Positions 51,157 through 59,176 of a stretch of DNA of 64,000 nt are shown here, piece after piece (within the stretch, counting starts at the first letter, position 1; each line of letters begins with the position of its first letter). Below the pieces are notes generated by a model. That model was not told the DNA's origin. It made no database searches and was given only the letters and a program-made list of their open reading frames with translations. Both the position numbers and the translations under genes were made by a program. This stretch comes from JAUIAI01 sp963732405 (lineage in GTDB: Bacteria; Pseudomonadota; Gammaproteobacteria; Burkholderiales; Burkholderiaceae_E), in assembly GCA_963732405.1 (NCBI GenBank), contig CAVSZG010000001.1, positions 2,108,001 to 2,172,000 of the forward strand, given 5' to 3'.

Positions 51157-52070
51157 CAACCATGGCGTTACATCAGCAACCGATCTATCTCGAGCACTTC
51201 GGCCTGAAATCGCCGCCTTTCCGGCTGACTCCTGCCATCGACTGCTTCTTCGATGGCGGCGAGCGAGGCGAGATTCTGGCTGCAATCTCGTATGCATTGA
51301 GTCATGGTGACGGCATCATCGATCTCACCGGTGAAGTCGGCACAGGCAAGACGACCTTGTCGCGCGTGCTCATGAGCCGCGCGTCCAGGCGCTTCAAGTT
51401 CATCTACATTGCCAACCCCTCGATCGACCGTCAGGAGCTTCATGTGGCGGTGGCGCATGAGTTGCACATTGCCGATCCGTCGCCTGGCCCCGGCCTGTTG
51501 CGCCGGATCCAGCGTCGCCTGATCGGTCTGCATGCGGCCGGTCGACAGGCCGTCCTGGTGATCGATGAAGCCCATGAAATGCCCTGCGAAACCCTGCGCG
51601 AAGTCAGGCTGCTGTCCAACCTCGAAACCAGCGTGAACAAACTGCTGCAGGTGGTGCTGGTGGGTCAACCTGAACTTGATCAGGTGCTGGCCCAGCCGGC
51701 GCTTCGGCCCTTGCGTGAGCGCATCACCCATCGCTTCACCATGCCGGCGCTCGATGACCGGCTCGCCCACCAGTACCTGGCGTTCCGGATCCGTCGCGCC
51801 GGCGGCTCGCCGTCGATTTTTTCAGCCGAATCGGTGGCGCTGATGGCGTCGCAGACCGGTGGACTCGCCAGGCGAATGAATATCCTGGCCGAGAAGTGTC
51901 TGCTCGCCGCATTCACCGAGCAGGCCTACCAGGTCTGTACGCGCCATGTCAGGTCAGCACTCGAAGAAACCGGCTTTCAATTTGCCGGGCGACCGGTTCG
52001 GGATTCCCTGCCGCAGGCTGTGCGCCGCTGGGTCGCGCGCCGGCTCATCGGAACGACCGGGTCACACTGA
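51153..52070 (+). CDS. MshM/ExeA-like AAA ATPase
   Basis: A 305-aa ExeA/MshM-type ATPase that helps the secretin assemble through the peptidoglycan layer. It has the family opening YLEHFGLKSPPFRLTPAIDCFFDGGERGEILAAISYAL, Walker A TGEVGTGKTTLSR, Walker B VLVIDEAHEMP and sensor region LLQVVLVGQPELDQVL, then RERITHRFTMPAL and GLARRMNILAEKCLLAAF. There is no peptidoglycan-binding domain at the C-terminus. It starts inside the stop of the ABC ATPase gene and ends 28 bp before the convergent BtrH-like gene. Confidence 0.92.
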   Translation: MTTMALHQQPIYLEHFGLKSPPFRLTPAIDCFFDGGERGEILAAISYALSHGDGIIDLTGEVGTGKTTLSRVLMSRASRRFKFIYIANPSIDRQELHVAVAHELHIADPSPGPGLLRRIQRRLIGLHAAGRQAVLVIDEAHEMPCETLREVRLLSNLETSVNKLLQVVLVGQPELDQVLAQPALRPLRERITHRFTMPALDDRLAHQYLAFRIRRAGGSPSIFSAESVALMASQTGGLARRMNILAEKCLLAAFTEQAYQVCTRHVRSALEETGFQFAGRPVRDSLPQAVRRWVARRLIGTTGSH

Positions 52071-52097
52071 GCGTTATGCATCGGCCGCGTGAGCGGC

Positions 52098-53132
52098 TTA
52101 CCGGGGTTCGCGCAGGCACGATCGGATCGCCCGGAAAATCCGGGTCTCCCGATCGGCACAGTCGACCAGCATGTCCCCGAGCATTTCACAGGCTGCCGGG
52201 CTCACCGACTTGTCCCGGATCGCAGCGGCCCCGGCCACGGCGAAGTCGCGCCAGTGGTCGCCGGTCTGACTCAACTGGTCGGACAGATCGAGCAATGGCG
52301 CAATCCCGAGCAGGGCGGATGCCTCCTCGAGAAAGGCTGCATACATGAAGCGGAAGCCGGCTCCCCCGGTACCGATTTCCTCCTGCATCCGGATGACATT
52401 GGCCAGCCAGGATCGAGCCCGCGCTTCGCCCTGGCGCCTGGGCCATTGCGCCATGCCGTGGCCCAGGCGGCGAATGCCCCGGCAGCCGAGCCAGGGTATC
52501 GGAATATCCAGCATGCGCGAGCATGTCGTGCGCAGGCCCGCCCGCACGGCGGCGGGTAGATCGGGATCGGGATCAATATGCTCGATGGTGTAGAGAAATC
52601 CGCGGGGTGCCAGCGGGCCTTTGGAGAAGCGCGCACGCCGCAGATCAGCCTGAGCGCAGCGCACCGGCTCCTCGAACACGGTATCACTGAGCAGGTAGTC
52701 GTCGTGTTCCTTGCCGTAGGCCACGACATGATGGCCGTTGAACTGAAAGCGCATGTCGCGCGGGAAGTAAGGCAGCCAGAAGACGCCGGTCTGCATGCCG
52801 GCCGGTTGTCCACGGGCAAGCGCGGCATCAAGCGCTGCCATCGCATCATCCTCGCTGCGGAATCTCGCCTTGTTCAGGCGCACACCGAGTTGGCGAGCGC
52901 AGCGGTTCATGATGCTGTTGGGCGCATCCCGGTAGGCCACCAGCGGCGCACCATAGATCTTGAGCAGGGGCAGGTACAGGAAAAACAGGCCTGCGCCTAT
53001 CCCGAAAACCATGGGCTCCGACAGGCGAAGACCGCGATGCCGCAGCATGGCGCAGATCGCGCCACTTTCACAATGCGCGGCATGAGTGTGTTCGAAGGCC
53101 AGCGTTGGCATCGGCTTGTCCGGTTCACCCAT
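52098..53132 (-). CDS. BtrH-like acyltransferase/peptidase-fold protein (BtrH_N, DUF4872-type)
   Basis: A 344-aa protein with the BtrH N-terminal domain; BtrH in butirosin synthesis transfers an acyl group from an acyl carrier protein. The likely papain-like residues are Cys in HCESGAICAMLRHRG, His in FNGHHVVAYG and Asp in YLLSDTVF. A C-terminal helical domain with SWLANVIRMQEEIGTGGAGFRFMYAAFLEEAS follows (DUF4872-type). It is the last gene of darA-darB-131aa-BtrH on the minus strand. Release or transfer of an acyl group from the dedicated ACP at 32 kb is an attractive inference. Confidence 0.82.
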   Translation of the reverse strand: MGEPDKPMPTLAFEHTHAAHCESGAICAMLRHRGLRLSEPMVFGIGAGLFFLYLPLLKIYGAPLVAYRDAPNSIMNRCARQLGVRLNKARFRSEDDAMAALDAALARGQPAGMQTGVFWLPYFPRDMRFQFNGHHVVAYGKEHDDYLLSDTVFEEPVRCAQADLRRARFSKGPLAPRGFLYTIEHIDPDPDLPAAVRAGLRTTCSRMLDIPIPWLGCRGIRRLGHGMAQWPRRQGEARARSWLANVIRMQEEIGTGGAGFRFMYAAFLEEASALLGIAPLLDLSDQLSQTGDHWRDFAVAGAAAIRDKSVSPAACEMLGDMLVDCADRETRIFRAIRSCLREPR

Positions 53133-53135
53133 GGC

Positions 53136-53531
53136 TCAGTCAGGCAGTTGCCGCAGGCTGGACACGGCAATACCCAGCGCCTTTGCATAGCGCTGAAGTA
53201 CGGCGTCGTCCAGTCGCGCGAAGACGCGCGGATCCAGATGCCGTTTCACTCGCCAATGCCAGAGGCCCGATTGCCTGGCCAGCCCGCGGCTTTCCAGATG
53301 GGCGCAATGCATGTGATAGAGCAGGGGACTGGCCTGCCCGGCAGCGACCTGTGCACGCGCTGTTACGATTCGTTCGGCAATTTCGCCGACCGCCTGCTGG
53401 TTGGCAATTCGCTCGACATCCCAGCCGCGGCTGGTGCCCGGCACGAAGTGTCCATCACGATCGCGGGCATAACAGACCCGGCGATGTCCTTCGAGGATCG
53501 AGTCATCCTGAGGAATCTCGTCTACACGCAT
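53136..53531 (-). CDS. Hypothetical protein of the DarAB/BtrH operon
   Basis: A 131-aa protein I do not recognise. There is no signal or membrane segment. The C-terminal third (SGLWHWRVKRHLDPRVFARL, then DDAVLQRYAKALGIAVSSLRQLPD) is helical and its end resembles an XRE-like helix-turn-helix spacing, though a DNA-binding role is not shown. The middle contains LLYHMHCAHLESRGLARQ with clustered His/Cys. It lies 3 bp upstream of the BtrH-like gene and 25 bp downstream of darB, tightly packed, so it is probably part of the pathway. Confidence 0.72.
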   Translation of the reverse strand: MRVDEIPQDDSILEGHRRVCYARDRDGHFVPGTSRGWDVERIANQQAVGEIAERIVTARAQVAAGQASPLLYHMHCAHLESRGLARQSGLWHWRVKRHLDPRVFARLDDAVLQRYAKALGIAVSSLRQLPD

Positions 53532-53556
53532 GACGCACCGACCCGTGACCGTGGCA

Positions 53557-54715
53557 TCAGACGACCGTGAGCAACATGTAATAAACCGAGAAGCGGGCGC
53601 TCTCGGGCACGAAGCAGAGAATCCGATCCCCTTTGGTGAGTCTTGGCCCGTGCAGCAATTCCGCCAGCATGAGATAAATCGACGCCGAGCCGATGTTGCC
53701 GATGGATTCGAGGTTGGTGAACCACCTTGAAGGCGCTATCGCGAAGCCACTGGCCTGCATGGCATCAGCCAGGACCGGCTCGAAAAAAGCCGATGACTGA
53801 TGTGGCAGGAACCAGGCGATGTCGTCCGGACCAATGCGATGGCGCGCGGCGAAGGCCCCGAGAGTATCGCGCGCGACCAGGCGGGGAATATGCTCGAGCA
53901 GGATCCGCGCATCCTGCTTGATCGAGAAATAGTTCAGGCGCGACAGATCCGCGGGGTTGTCGGCCTGGCGCCAGCCCTGCAGGCGGCCGGCATCGTCGCG
54001 GATGGCGCCGCTGAACATGCAGACCGGCAATTCATTGGCCAGCGAAAAGCCGTCGATCGCGTCGATTCGCAGATTGACTCTGCCCGGCCCGGGTTCGCTC
54101 GAGAGCATGGCGGCACCGGCCCCGTCCGAGAGCATCCAGCGCAGAAAGTCCTGTTCGAAGGCCAGTTCGGGACGACGCTGCGCCAGATCGATATCAGCAT
54201 CCGACTCGGCGGAAAAATGGCGCGCGAGCATGAAACTGGAGGCGAGTTCCGAACCCGTGCTGACTGCCCGTCGCGCCACGCCGGCCCGTATGCTGAGCCA
54301 GGCATGTTTGAGAAGCCGTGGCACCGGCAGCACAGACACCTGCCGTGGTCACGGCTTCCAGTCGCGGTCCACCGAGTTCGGCATGCACCATGTTCGCGTG
54401 GCCTGGCATGAGTTGATCGGGGCTGGAGGTGCCGCAGACCAGCAGATCGACCTGCTGAGCCTGCCAGCCGCAACGCGAGAGCCCGTCACGCACTGCCTGC
54501 GCAGTCAGTTGTGCATTGGTATGGGTCTGCCGACCGCTTGCCGGGTCGATCGCGTAATGGCGCAGCCGGATGCCGTTGTTGCGCAAGGTGAGGCGGCGCG
54601 CACGCGAGGGTCGGCCATTCACCATGCCCAGCACGGCTTCGATCGATTCATTGTCGATCGGACTGTTCGGCAGGTATTGACCGATGTCGACTAAAAATAC
54701 CGGGGGCGCGATCAT
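53557..54715 (-). CDS. DarB-like 3-oxoacyl-ACP synthase III, split by a frameshift near 54316
   Basis: KASIII-type ketosynthase; DarB joins two beta-ketoacyl units to the cyclic precursor of dialkylresorcinols. From ATG 54715, frame 1 runs FLVDIGQYLPNSPIDN, ACAxxG-like TTAGVCAAGAT (Cys128) and then loses the family. Shifting by one base at about 54316 (GG doublet) continues LLKHAWLSIRAGVARRAVSTGSELASSFM to the end, including His in WFLPHQSSAFFEP and Asn in LESIGNIGSAS. All three catalytic residues are therefore present across the shift. Either the gene is inactivated or one base is wrong. It lies 84 bp downstream of darA. Confidence 0.85.
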
Positions 54716-54799
54716 GCAGAGGGGTCGTAGGCAGCTTCGGTCAGGCGGATTATCCCGCACCCGGGCCGCAAGCGACGCGGGATGACCAATATTCGTGTG

Positions 54800-55798
54800 T
54801 CAGCAGACAGGCGGTCGGCCAAGCTCATGCTGCCCGCTACCGAGTGGTGGGTCAGCCACCCGGAAATGGGACAGACGCTCTCGACCGGAGCCTGACGGCG
54901 CTTCCAGGTCTTTGGCCTGTTGCGTTACCCGACTGCTGAAGCGAGCCAGAATGGCCGTGACGAGCATGGAAACCGGCAACACCGTCAGAATCATCAGCGT
55001 CAGGAACACGATGTACACGATCAGGATCGGCTTTCGCGCGGCATCGCGCGGTTTTCCGACCCGGCGCACCAGCGCTCCCCAGATCTGAAAGCTGCGGGCA
55101 CCGATCCGTTCGGCCAGCATCGTGTGACGGTCGACGGCGACCGCGGCGAGACCACCCAGGAACGGTCCATGGCTGCCCGACCTGATGGCCGGCAGCGAGT
55201 CGACGAGAGCATGACCGAATCGCGCTGCGCCGCGGATGTCGGCCTCACTGACGCCTGCGCGCGGGAGCCAGGCAACGGGGCTCTCCTGCTTACCCGACAA
55301 CAACCACCAGGGCGTGGTGATGAAGGTCGACCAGAGCGGACCCGTATCAGTCAGCACCACATTGTCGACAACCATCGCACCCGCATCGTGCAGTCGGGCC
55401 GACATCGTGCGCCAGGCCATCGTCCACATGTTGCGACAGGCAATGATCGAGATGACCCGGCGATTCTTCAGGATGTGTCGCTCCGGTGATGCGAGAAATC
55501 CGGTGATCGGCAACGACGGGGACAAAAACCAGACCTGCCAGGCCAGCACCACGAGGTCGTAGTCCGTATTGTCCGGAATTGTCGGCTGCGCGACTGTTGG
55601 CGGATCGCCATGGATGGATTCGGGAAACGCGTCGAAGAAATCGAGCAGCGGCCAGGGAAACGGATAGGGCGGCACGGCGTCGACCTGATGCCAGTCGATC
55701 TGCACATCCGGCCGGCCATCCAGCGGCGACAGGAATGATCGCGCAATCCGTGTGAGCTGGCCGGTCTGGGAATGATGCACGACCAGTATCCTGATCAT
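54800..55798 (-). CDS. DarA-like dialkylresorcinol condensing enzyme (flavodoxin-like, membrane-anchored)
   Basis: A 332-aa protein of the DarA family, proposed to aromatise the DarB product to a dialkylresorcinol. The start MIRILVVHHSQTGQLTRIARSFLSPL is the diagnostic flavodoxin-like FMN loop (HHSQTGQ). VVLAWQVWFLSPSLPITGFLAS and ISIIACRNMWTMAWRTM follow. C-terminal membrane helices (LIVYIVFLTLMILTVLPVSMLVTAIL) anchor it. Longer in-frame starts were rejected because the family opening is at ATG 55798. It is first in the minus-strand operon darA-darB-131aa-BtrH. Confidence 0.88.
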   Translation of the reverse strand: MIRILVVHHSQTGQLTRIARSFLSPLDGRPDVQIDWHQVDAVPPYPFPWPLLDFFDAFPESIHGDPPTVAQPTIPDNTDYDLVVLAWQVWFLSPSLPITGFLASPERHILKNRRVISIIACRNMWTMAWRTMSARLHDAGAMVVDNVVLTDTGPLWSTFITTPWWLLSGKQESPVAWLPRAGVSEADIRGAARFGHALVDSLPAIRSGSHGPFLGGLAAVAVDRHTMLAERIGARSFQIWGALVRRVGKPRDAARKPILIVYIVFLTLMILTVLPVSMLVTAILARFSSRVTQQAKDLEAPSGSGRERLSHFRVADPPLGSGQHELGRPPVC

Positions 55799-56138
55799 CG
55801 ACGGCCTGCCAGGGGTCGGTCGATCATCGCGCACCCGATTGAACGTCTCCGGTCAGCGGCATCGTTGTTGCTGTCGATTCGTCGACCGCCATTTCGATGG
55901 CGCACAGGAACAGCAAGACTCATGTCATGGACCGTTGATGTCAGTGAGTTACAGATTTTACTTCTGGTCGGAACCGGCCTGCGATCGATGGATGCGACTG
56001 GTACCTTCTGGGGGTCGACAATAGTCGGCCGCGCATGGTAATTGATCGCGCGGAGAGAACCTTTGCCGTGCCTGCGCCGACTCACTGATCGGCTCACAGG
56101 CCGATCCAATCCTGATTACAGTTTCCCGGACAAAAAAT
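55799..56138. other. 340-bp intergenic region, divergent between darA and the Thr-rich lipoprotein
   Basis: No credible gene was seen: the short open frames lack ribosome sites and family resemblance. Both flanking genes point away, so it must contain two promoters. It includes a locally lower-GC stretch around 55940-55975, but no confident -35/-10 pair or operator could be read by eye. Confidence 0.6.
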
Positions 56139-57356
56139 ATGCCCAAGAGATCCAGACAGTTGAGAACTTCATCGACATTTTTCCGGCCTGCTCGCCACGC
56201 CTCCTTCGTCACGCTGCTCGGGGTGATATCGGCGTGTGGAGGTGGGGGCGGAGATACAGCGGTCAGCCAGGATCCTGCGACCACCGGTGGCACGACGACT
56301 TCCGGCGGCACCACCACATCCGGTGGCACGACGACTCCCGGTGGCACGACGGCCGGAACGATCACCCTACCGGGCATTGGCACGACCGGCACCACGACGG
56401 GCACCACGACAGGGGGGGCCACAACGGGCACCACGACCGGGGGAACCACAACCGGCACCACAACCGGCACCACAACCGGCACCACGACAGGCATCACGAC
56501 GGGCACGACGACGGGAACCACAACCGGAGGAACCACGACCGGAGGAACCACGACCGGAGGAACCACGACCGGAGGAACCACGACCGGAGGAACCACGACC
56601 GGAGGAACCACGACCGGAGGAACCACGACCGGAGGAACCACGACCGGAGGAACCACAACCGGAGGAACCACAACCGGCACGACGCCAACGCTGAGAGGGA
56701 CCCCGGCGTCCGCCACGGTGCGCAGCAATGTCATCGGAACGGCCAAGAGTGTGATGTCAGCCATCGTGATCGACGATTACATCGACCTGATCGAGACCTT
56801 TCTGACGGTGGGGTTCAGTTCCGGTCGGAGCGCTGCCTGCGCTAACGAAGCCGACAGTGGCACGATTGAGTACGCGGCCGATGACGCGGATCAAAGTGCA
56901 AGCTTGTCCGACGGCGACGTCATTGTGGTCAAGCTCACGAACTGCCGATTCCAGGCCGGCGGAACCGTCCTTAGCGGTACGAAGTCTTATCTCGTGGTCA
57001 GGGTCAATGGCCAGCCGACCGGCGAATTCGTGGTCGGTGGCGTCACCCAATACACCGACTTCTTCGCGAAGTCGGCAACGTCATCGGACCAGAACGTTCG
57101 GTTTGGCAGCAACCCGTTTGTCGCCGCTTATGGAAAAAGCGCCAGTAGTAATTCAGATATCCGCGCAGGCTTGGCCTGGGTTCCCGACAAACCCTTGATC
57201 GTGACCTTTGGCGAAGGTGGCACGGCGCGTGAGTATCGATTCCTCGAGTTGGAAGGCGGAGTCTCGGTGAGCGGCAGCACCGCGACCCCAACCATCGAGA
57301 AGGGCTTTTTCGAGTTCACCGCCGATGGCACGACCCTGAACGGACCATTGAACTGA
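56139..57356 (+). CDS. Repeat-rich lipoprotein (Thr/Gly stalk plus C-terminal beta domain)
   Basis: A 405-aa exported protein of unknown function. The N-terminus is a long basic leader with hydrophobic FVTLLGVISAC-GGGGG, a lipobox, so the mature protein would be lipidated. Residues about 45-185 are low-complexity Gly/Thr repeats (GGTTT and GTTT units), a probable flexible or glycosylatable stalk. The C-terminal 220 residues (from ASATVRSNVIGTAKSVMSAIV) form a non-repetitive domain with one Cys pair (SAACANEAD and TNCRF) and beta-rich segments. No family was recognised. A ribosome site is weak (GGAC before the ATG). The 15-bp repeat array makes length variation likely. Confidence 0.82.
   Translation: MPKRSRQLRTSSTFFRPARHASFVTLLGVISACGGGGGDTAVSQDPATTGGTTTSGGTTTSGGTTTPGGTTAGTITLPGIGTTGTTTGTTTGGATTGTTTGGTTTGTTTGTTTGTTTGITTGTTTGTTTGGTTTGGTTTGGTTTGGTTTGGTTTGGTTTGGTTTGGTTTGGTTTGGTTTGTTPTLRGTPASATVRSNVIGTAKSVMSAIVIDDYIDLIETFLTVGFSSGRSAACANEADSGTIEYAADDADQSASLSDGDVIVVKLTNCRFQAGGTVLSGTKSYLVVRVNGQPTGEFVVGGVTQYTDFFAKSATSSDQNVRFGSNPFVAAYGKSASSNSDIRAGLAWVPDKPLIVTFGEGGTAREYRFLELEGGVSVSGSTATPTIEKGFFEFTADGTTLNGPLN
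56526..56675 (+). repeat. 15-bp in-frame tandem repeat, 10 copies
   Basis: Ten consecutive copies of GGAGGAACCACGACC (the last two have CAACC in place of CGACC) encode GGTTT units. They lie in a wider degenerate Gly/Thr repeat from about 56284 to 56690. Unit length is a multiple of three, so copy-number change would alter stalk length without a frameshift. Confidence 0.95.
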
Positions 57357-57368
57357 TGTGATCCCGCA

Positions 57369-57396
57369 GCTTCCCGGGTTTGCCAGCCCGGGAAGC
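57369..57396 (+). terminator. Stem-loop after the repeat lipoprotein gene
   Basis: A perfect 10-bp stem GCTTCCCGGG (57369-57378) / CCCGGGAAGC (57387-57396) with an 8-nt loop starts 12 bp after the stop codon. No U-run follows, only CTTTG some bases later, so it is a probable but not classical terminator. The rest of the 133-bp spacer before glpK shows nothing definite. Confidence 0.6.
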
Positions 57397-57489
57397 CGGC
57401 GCTTTGACCCCGCCCCGATCTGCGTTACCTTCATGGCTTGCTTGGTGTTGGCTGGGGAGACGTGATGCAGGCAGGGTGGATGAGCGCCG

Positions 57490-59004
57490 ATGAATAAGGG
57501 CTATGTGTTGGCGATCGACCAGGGAACCACCAGTTCCCGCGCGATTGTTTTTGATGCGGGCTTTCGGGCACTCGGGCATGGTCAGCTCGAGTTCGAACAA
57601 TGGTTTCCGCGGTCAGGTTGGGTCGAACACCGATCCGATGACATCTGGTCGACCACGATTGAAACCGTCCGCATGGCGCTGGCGGCTTCGGGTATTGCGG
57701 CGCGCGAACTCGCCGGAATCGGTATCACCAACCAGCGGGAAACCACCCTGGTGTGGGATCGCGAGACCGGCGAAACCGTTTATAACGCTATCGTCTGGCA
57801 GGACCGTCGCACGGCCGCCATCTGCGATGAACTCAAGGCGCAGGGACTGGAGCCCTTGTTCGCCCAGCGAACCGGACTGCTGCTCGATCCGTATTTTTCC
57901 GGCACCAAGATCGCCTGGATCCTGGCCAATGTGCCGGGTGCGCGAGAACGCGCCAGGGCAGGCCGATTGGCCTTCGGCACGGTCGATTCTTTTCTGCTCT
58001 GGCGCCTGACTGGCGGCCGGGTTCACGCCACCGATGCGACCAATGCATCGCGCTCTCTGGTGTTCGATATCGCCCGTCAGCAATGGGATGATGAACTGCT
58101 CGCCGCGCTGGACATTCCGCTGAGCATGATGCCGCAGGTCAAAGACTGCGCCGCGGAATTCGGGGTCACCGATACCGCCCTGTTTGGTGCAGCGATCCCG
58201 ATCCGCGGCATCGCCGGAGACCAGCAGGCGGCTACCGTCGGGCAGGCCTGCTTCAAGCCCGGCATGCTCAAGTCGACCTATGGCACCGGTTGTTTCGCCG
58301 TGCTCAATACCGGTGCCGAACGGGTCGAGTCCGGCAATCGGTTGTTGACGACCGTTGCCTATCGACTGCGAGGCCGCACCACTTACGCGCTGGAAGGTTC
58401 GATTTTCGTGGCCGGTGCCGCCGTTCAGTGGCTGCGCGATGGCCTGTCCATCCTGACCGACACCGCCGAGTCGGGAGGAATGGCGGACGATGCGGATCCG
58501 GATCAGGCCGTGGTCCTGGTGCCGGCGTTTACCGGCCTGGGCGCACCCCATTGGGATGCAAAGGCCAGGGGGGCGCTGTTCGGCATCACGCGCGCGACCG
58601 GCCCCAACGAACTGGCGAGGGCGGCGCTCGAATCGGTCTGCTACCAGACCCGTGATCTGCTGGACGCGATGCGCGCCGACTGGCCGGGTGCGGCCGATAC
58701 CGTGTTGCGGGTCGACGGTGGGATGGTCGCCTCGGACTGGACCATGCAACGCCTGGCAGATCTGCTCGATGCACCAGTCGATAGACCCGAGGTGCTCGAG
58801 ACCACGGCCCTGGGCGCCGCCTGGTTGGCCGGCCAGCAGGCCGGCGTCTGGCCGGACGAAGAGGGTTTTGCCAGTGCCTGGCGCCTGCAGCGCCGATTCA
58901 TGCCCGACATGGCCCCCGAGCGGCGATCGCAACTGCTCGCGACCTGGCAGGAAGCCGTGCGCCGAACACTGGGCCCGGGGTTCGCCTCGCGCAACAGCGT
59001 CTGA
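57490..59004 (+). CDS. glpK: Glycerol kinase
   Basis: Phosphorylates glycerol to sn-glycerol 3-phosphate with ATP in the cytoplasm. At 504 aa it has standard length. Motifs are AIDQGTTSSRAIVFD (phosphate loop), GITNQRETTLVWDRETG, the FGGY signature regions DPYFSGTKIAWIL and TFGTVDSFLLWRLTGG, GIAGDQQAATVGQACF, KSTYGTGCF, and DGGMVASDWTMQ. No glpF or glpD is adjacent, so glycerol uptake and oxidation genes must lie elsewhere. It appears monocistronic, followed by a 172-bp spacer. Confidence 0.96.
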   Translation: MNKGYVLAIDQGTTSSRAIVFDAGFRALGHGQLEFEQWFPRSGWVEHRSDDIWSTTIETVRMALAASGIAARELAGIGITNQRETTLVWDRETGETVYNAIVWQDRRTAAICDELKAQGLEPLFAQRTGLLLDPYFSGTKIAWILANVPGARERARAGRLAFGTVDSFLLWRLTGGRVHATDATNASRSLVFDIARQQWDDELLAALDIPLSMMPQVKDCAAEFGVTDTALFGAAIPIRGIAGDQQAATVGQACFKPGMLKSTYGTGCFAVLNTGAERVESGNRLLTTVAYRLRGRTTYALEGSIFVAGAAVQWLRDGLSILTDTAESGGMADDADPDQAVVLVPAFTGLGAPHWDAKARGALFGITRATGPNELARAALESVCYQTRDLLDAMRADWPGAADTVLRVDGGMVASDWTMQRLADLLDAPVDRPEVLETTALGAAWLAGQQAGVWPDEEGFASAWRLQRRFMPDMAPERRSQLLATWQEAVRRTLGPGFASRNSV

Positions 59005-59176
59005 TCTGACCGACGCCGCTGCCCTGGCGCCGACCATCGGTCAGGCAGGACCGCCGGATGTCCGGCGCCGGCCGCGGCGGCCTATCGCGAGCGAGCCATC
59101 GGATCAAGAATCGTCTGGATCACGAACGCGGCCCAGAAGATGGGCCGTGTTGTCCAATGCCAGTCCAGGATGAATC

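Noticed and set aside
36056..52070. Type II secretion system
   Set aside because: The MshL/M/N set, PilX-like protein and MshI/J/K order fit an MSHA-type pilus; gspC-D-L-M-type genes with a prepilin peptidase are not seen.
56526..56675. Possible CRISPR array
   Set aside because: Repeats are directly adjacent, with no spacers, and are in frame with a coding sequence.
55958..56764. Val/Pro repeat frame (VVPPVV...) on the minus strand, and His/Arg-rich plus frame
   Set aside because: Both are shadows of the Gly/Thr-coding 15-bp repeat array; the lipoprotein frame has a lipobox and a non-repetitive domain.
59052..59066. Short palindrome GCCGGA-TG-TCCGGC after glpK
   Set aside because: The loop is too short and no U run follows; expected by chance at this GC content.
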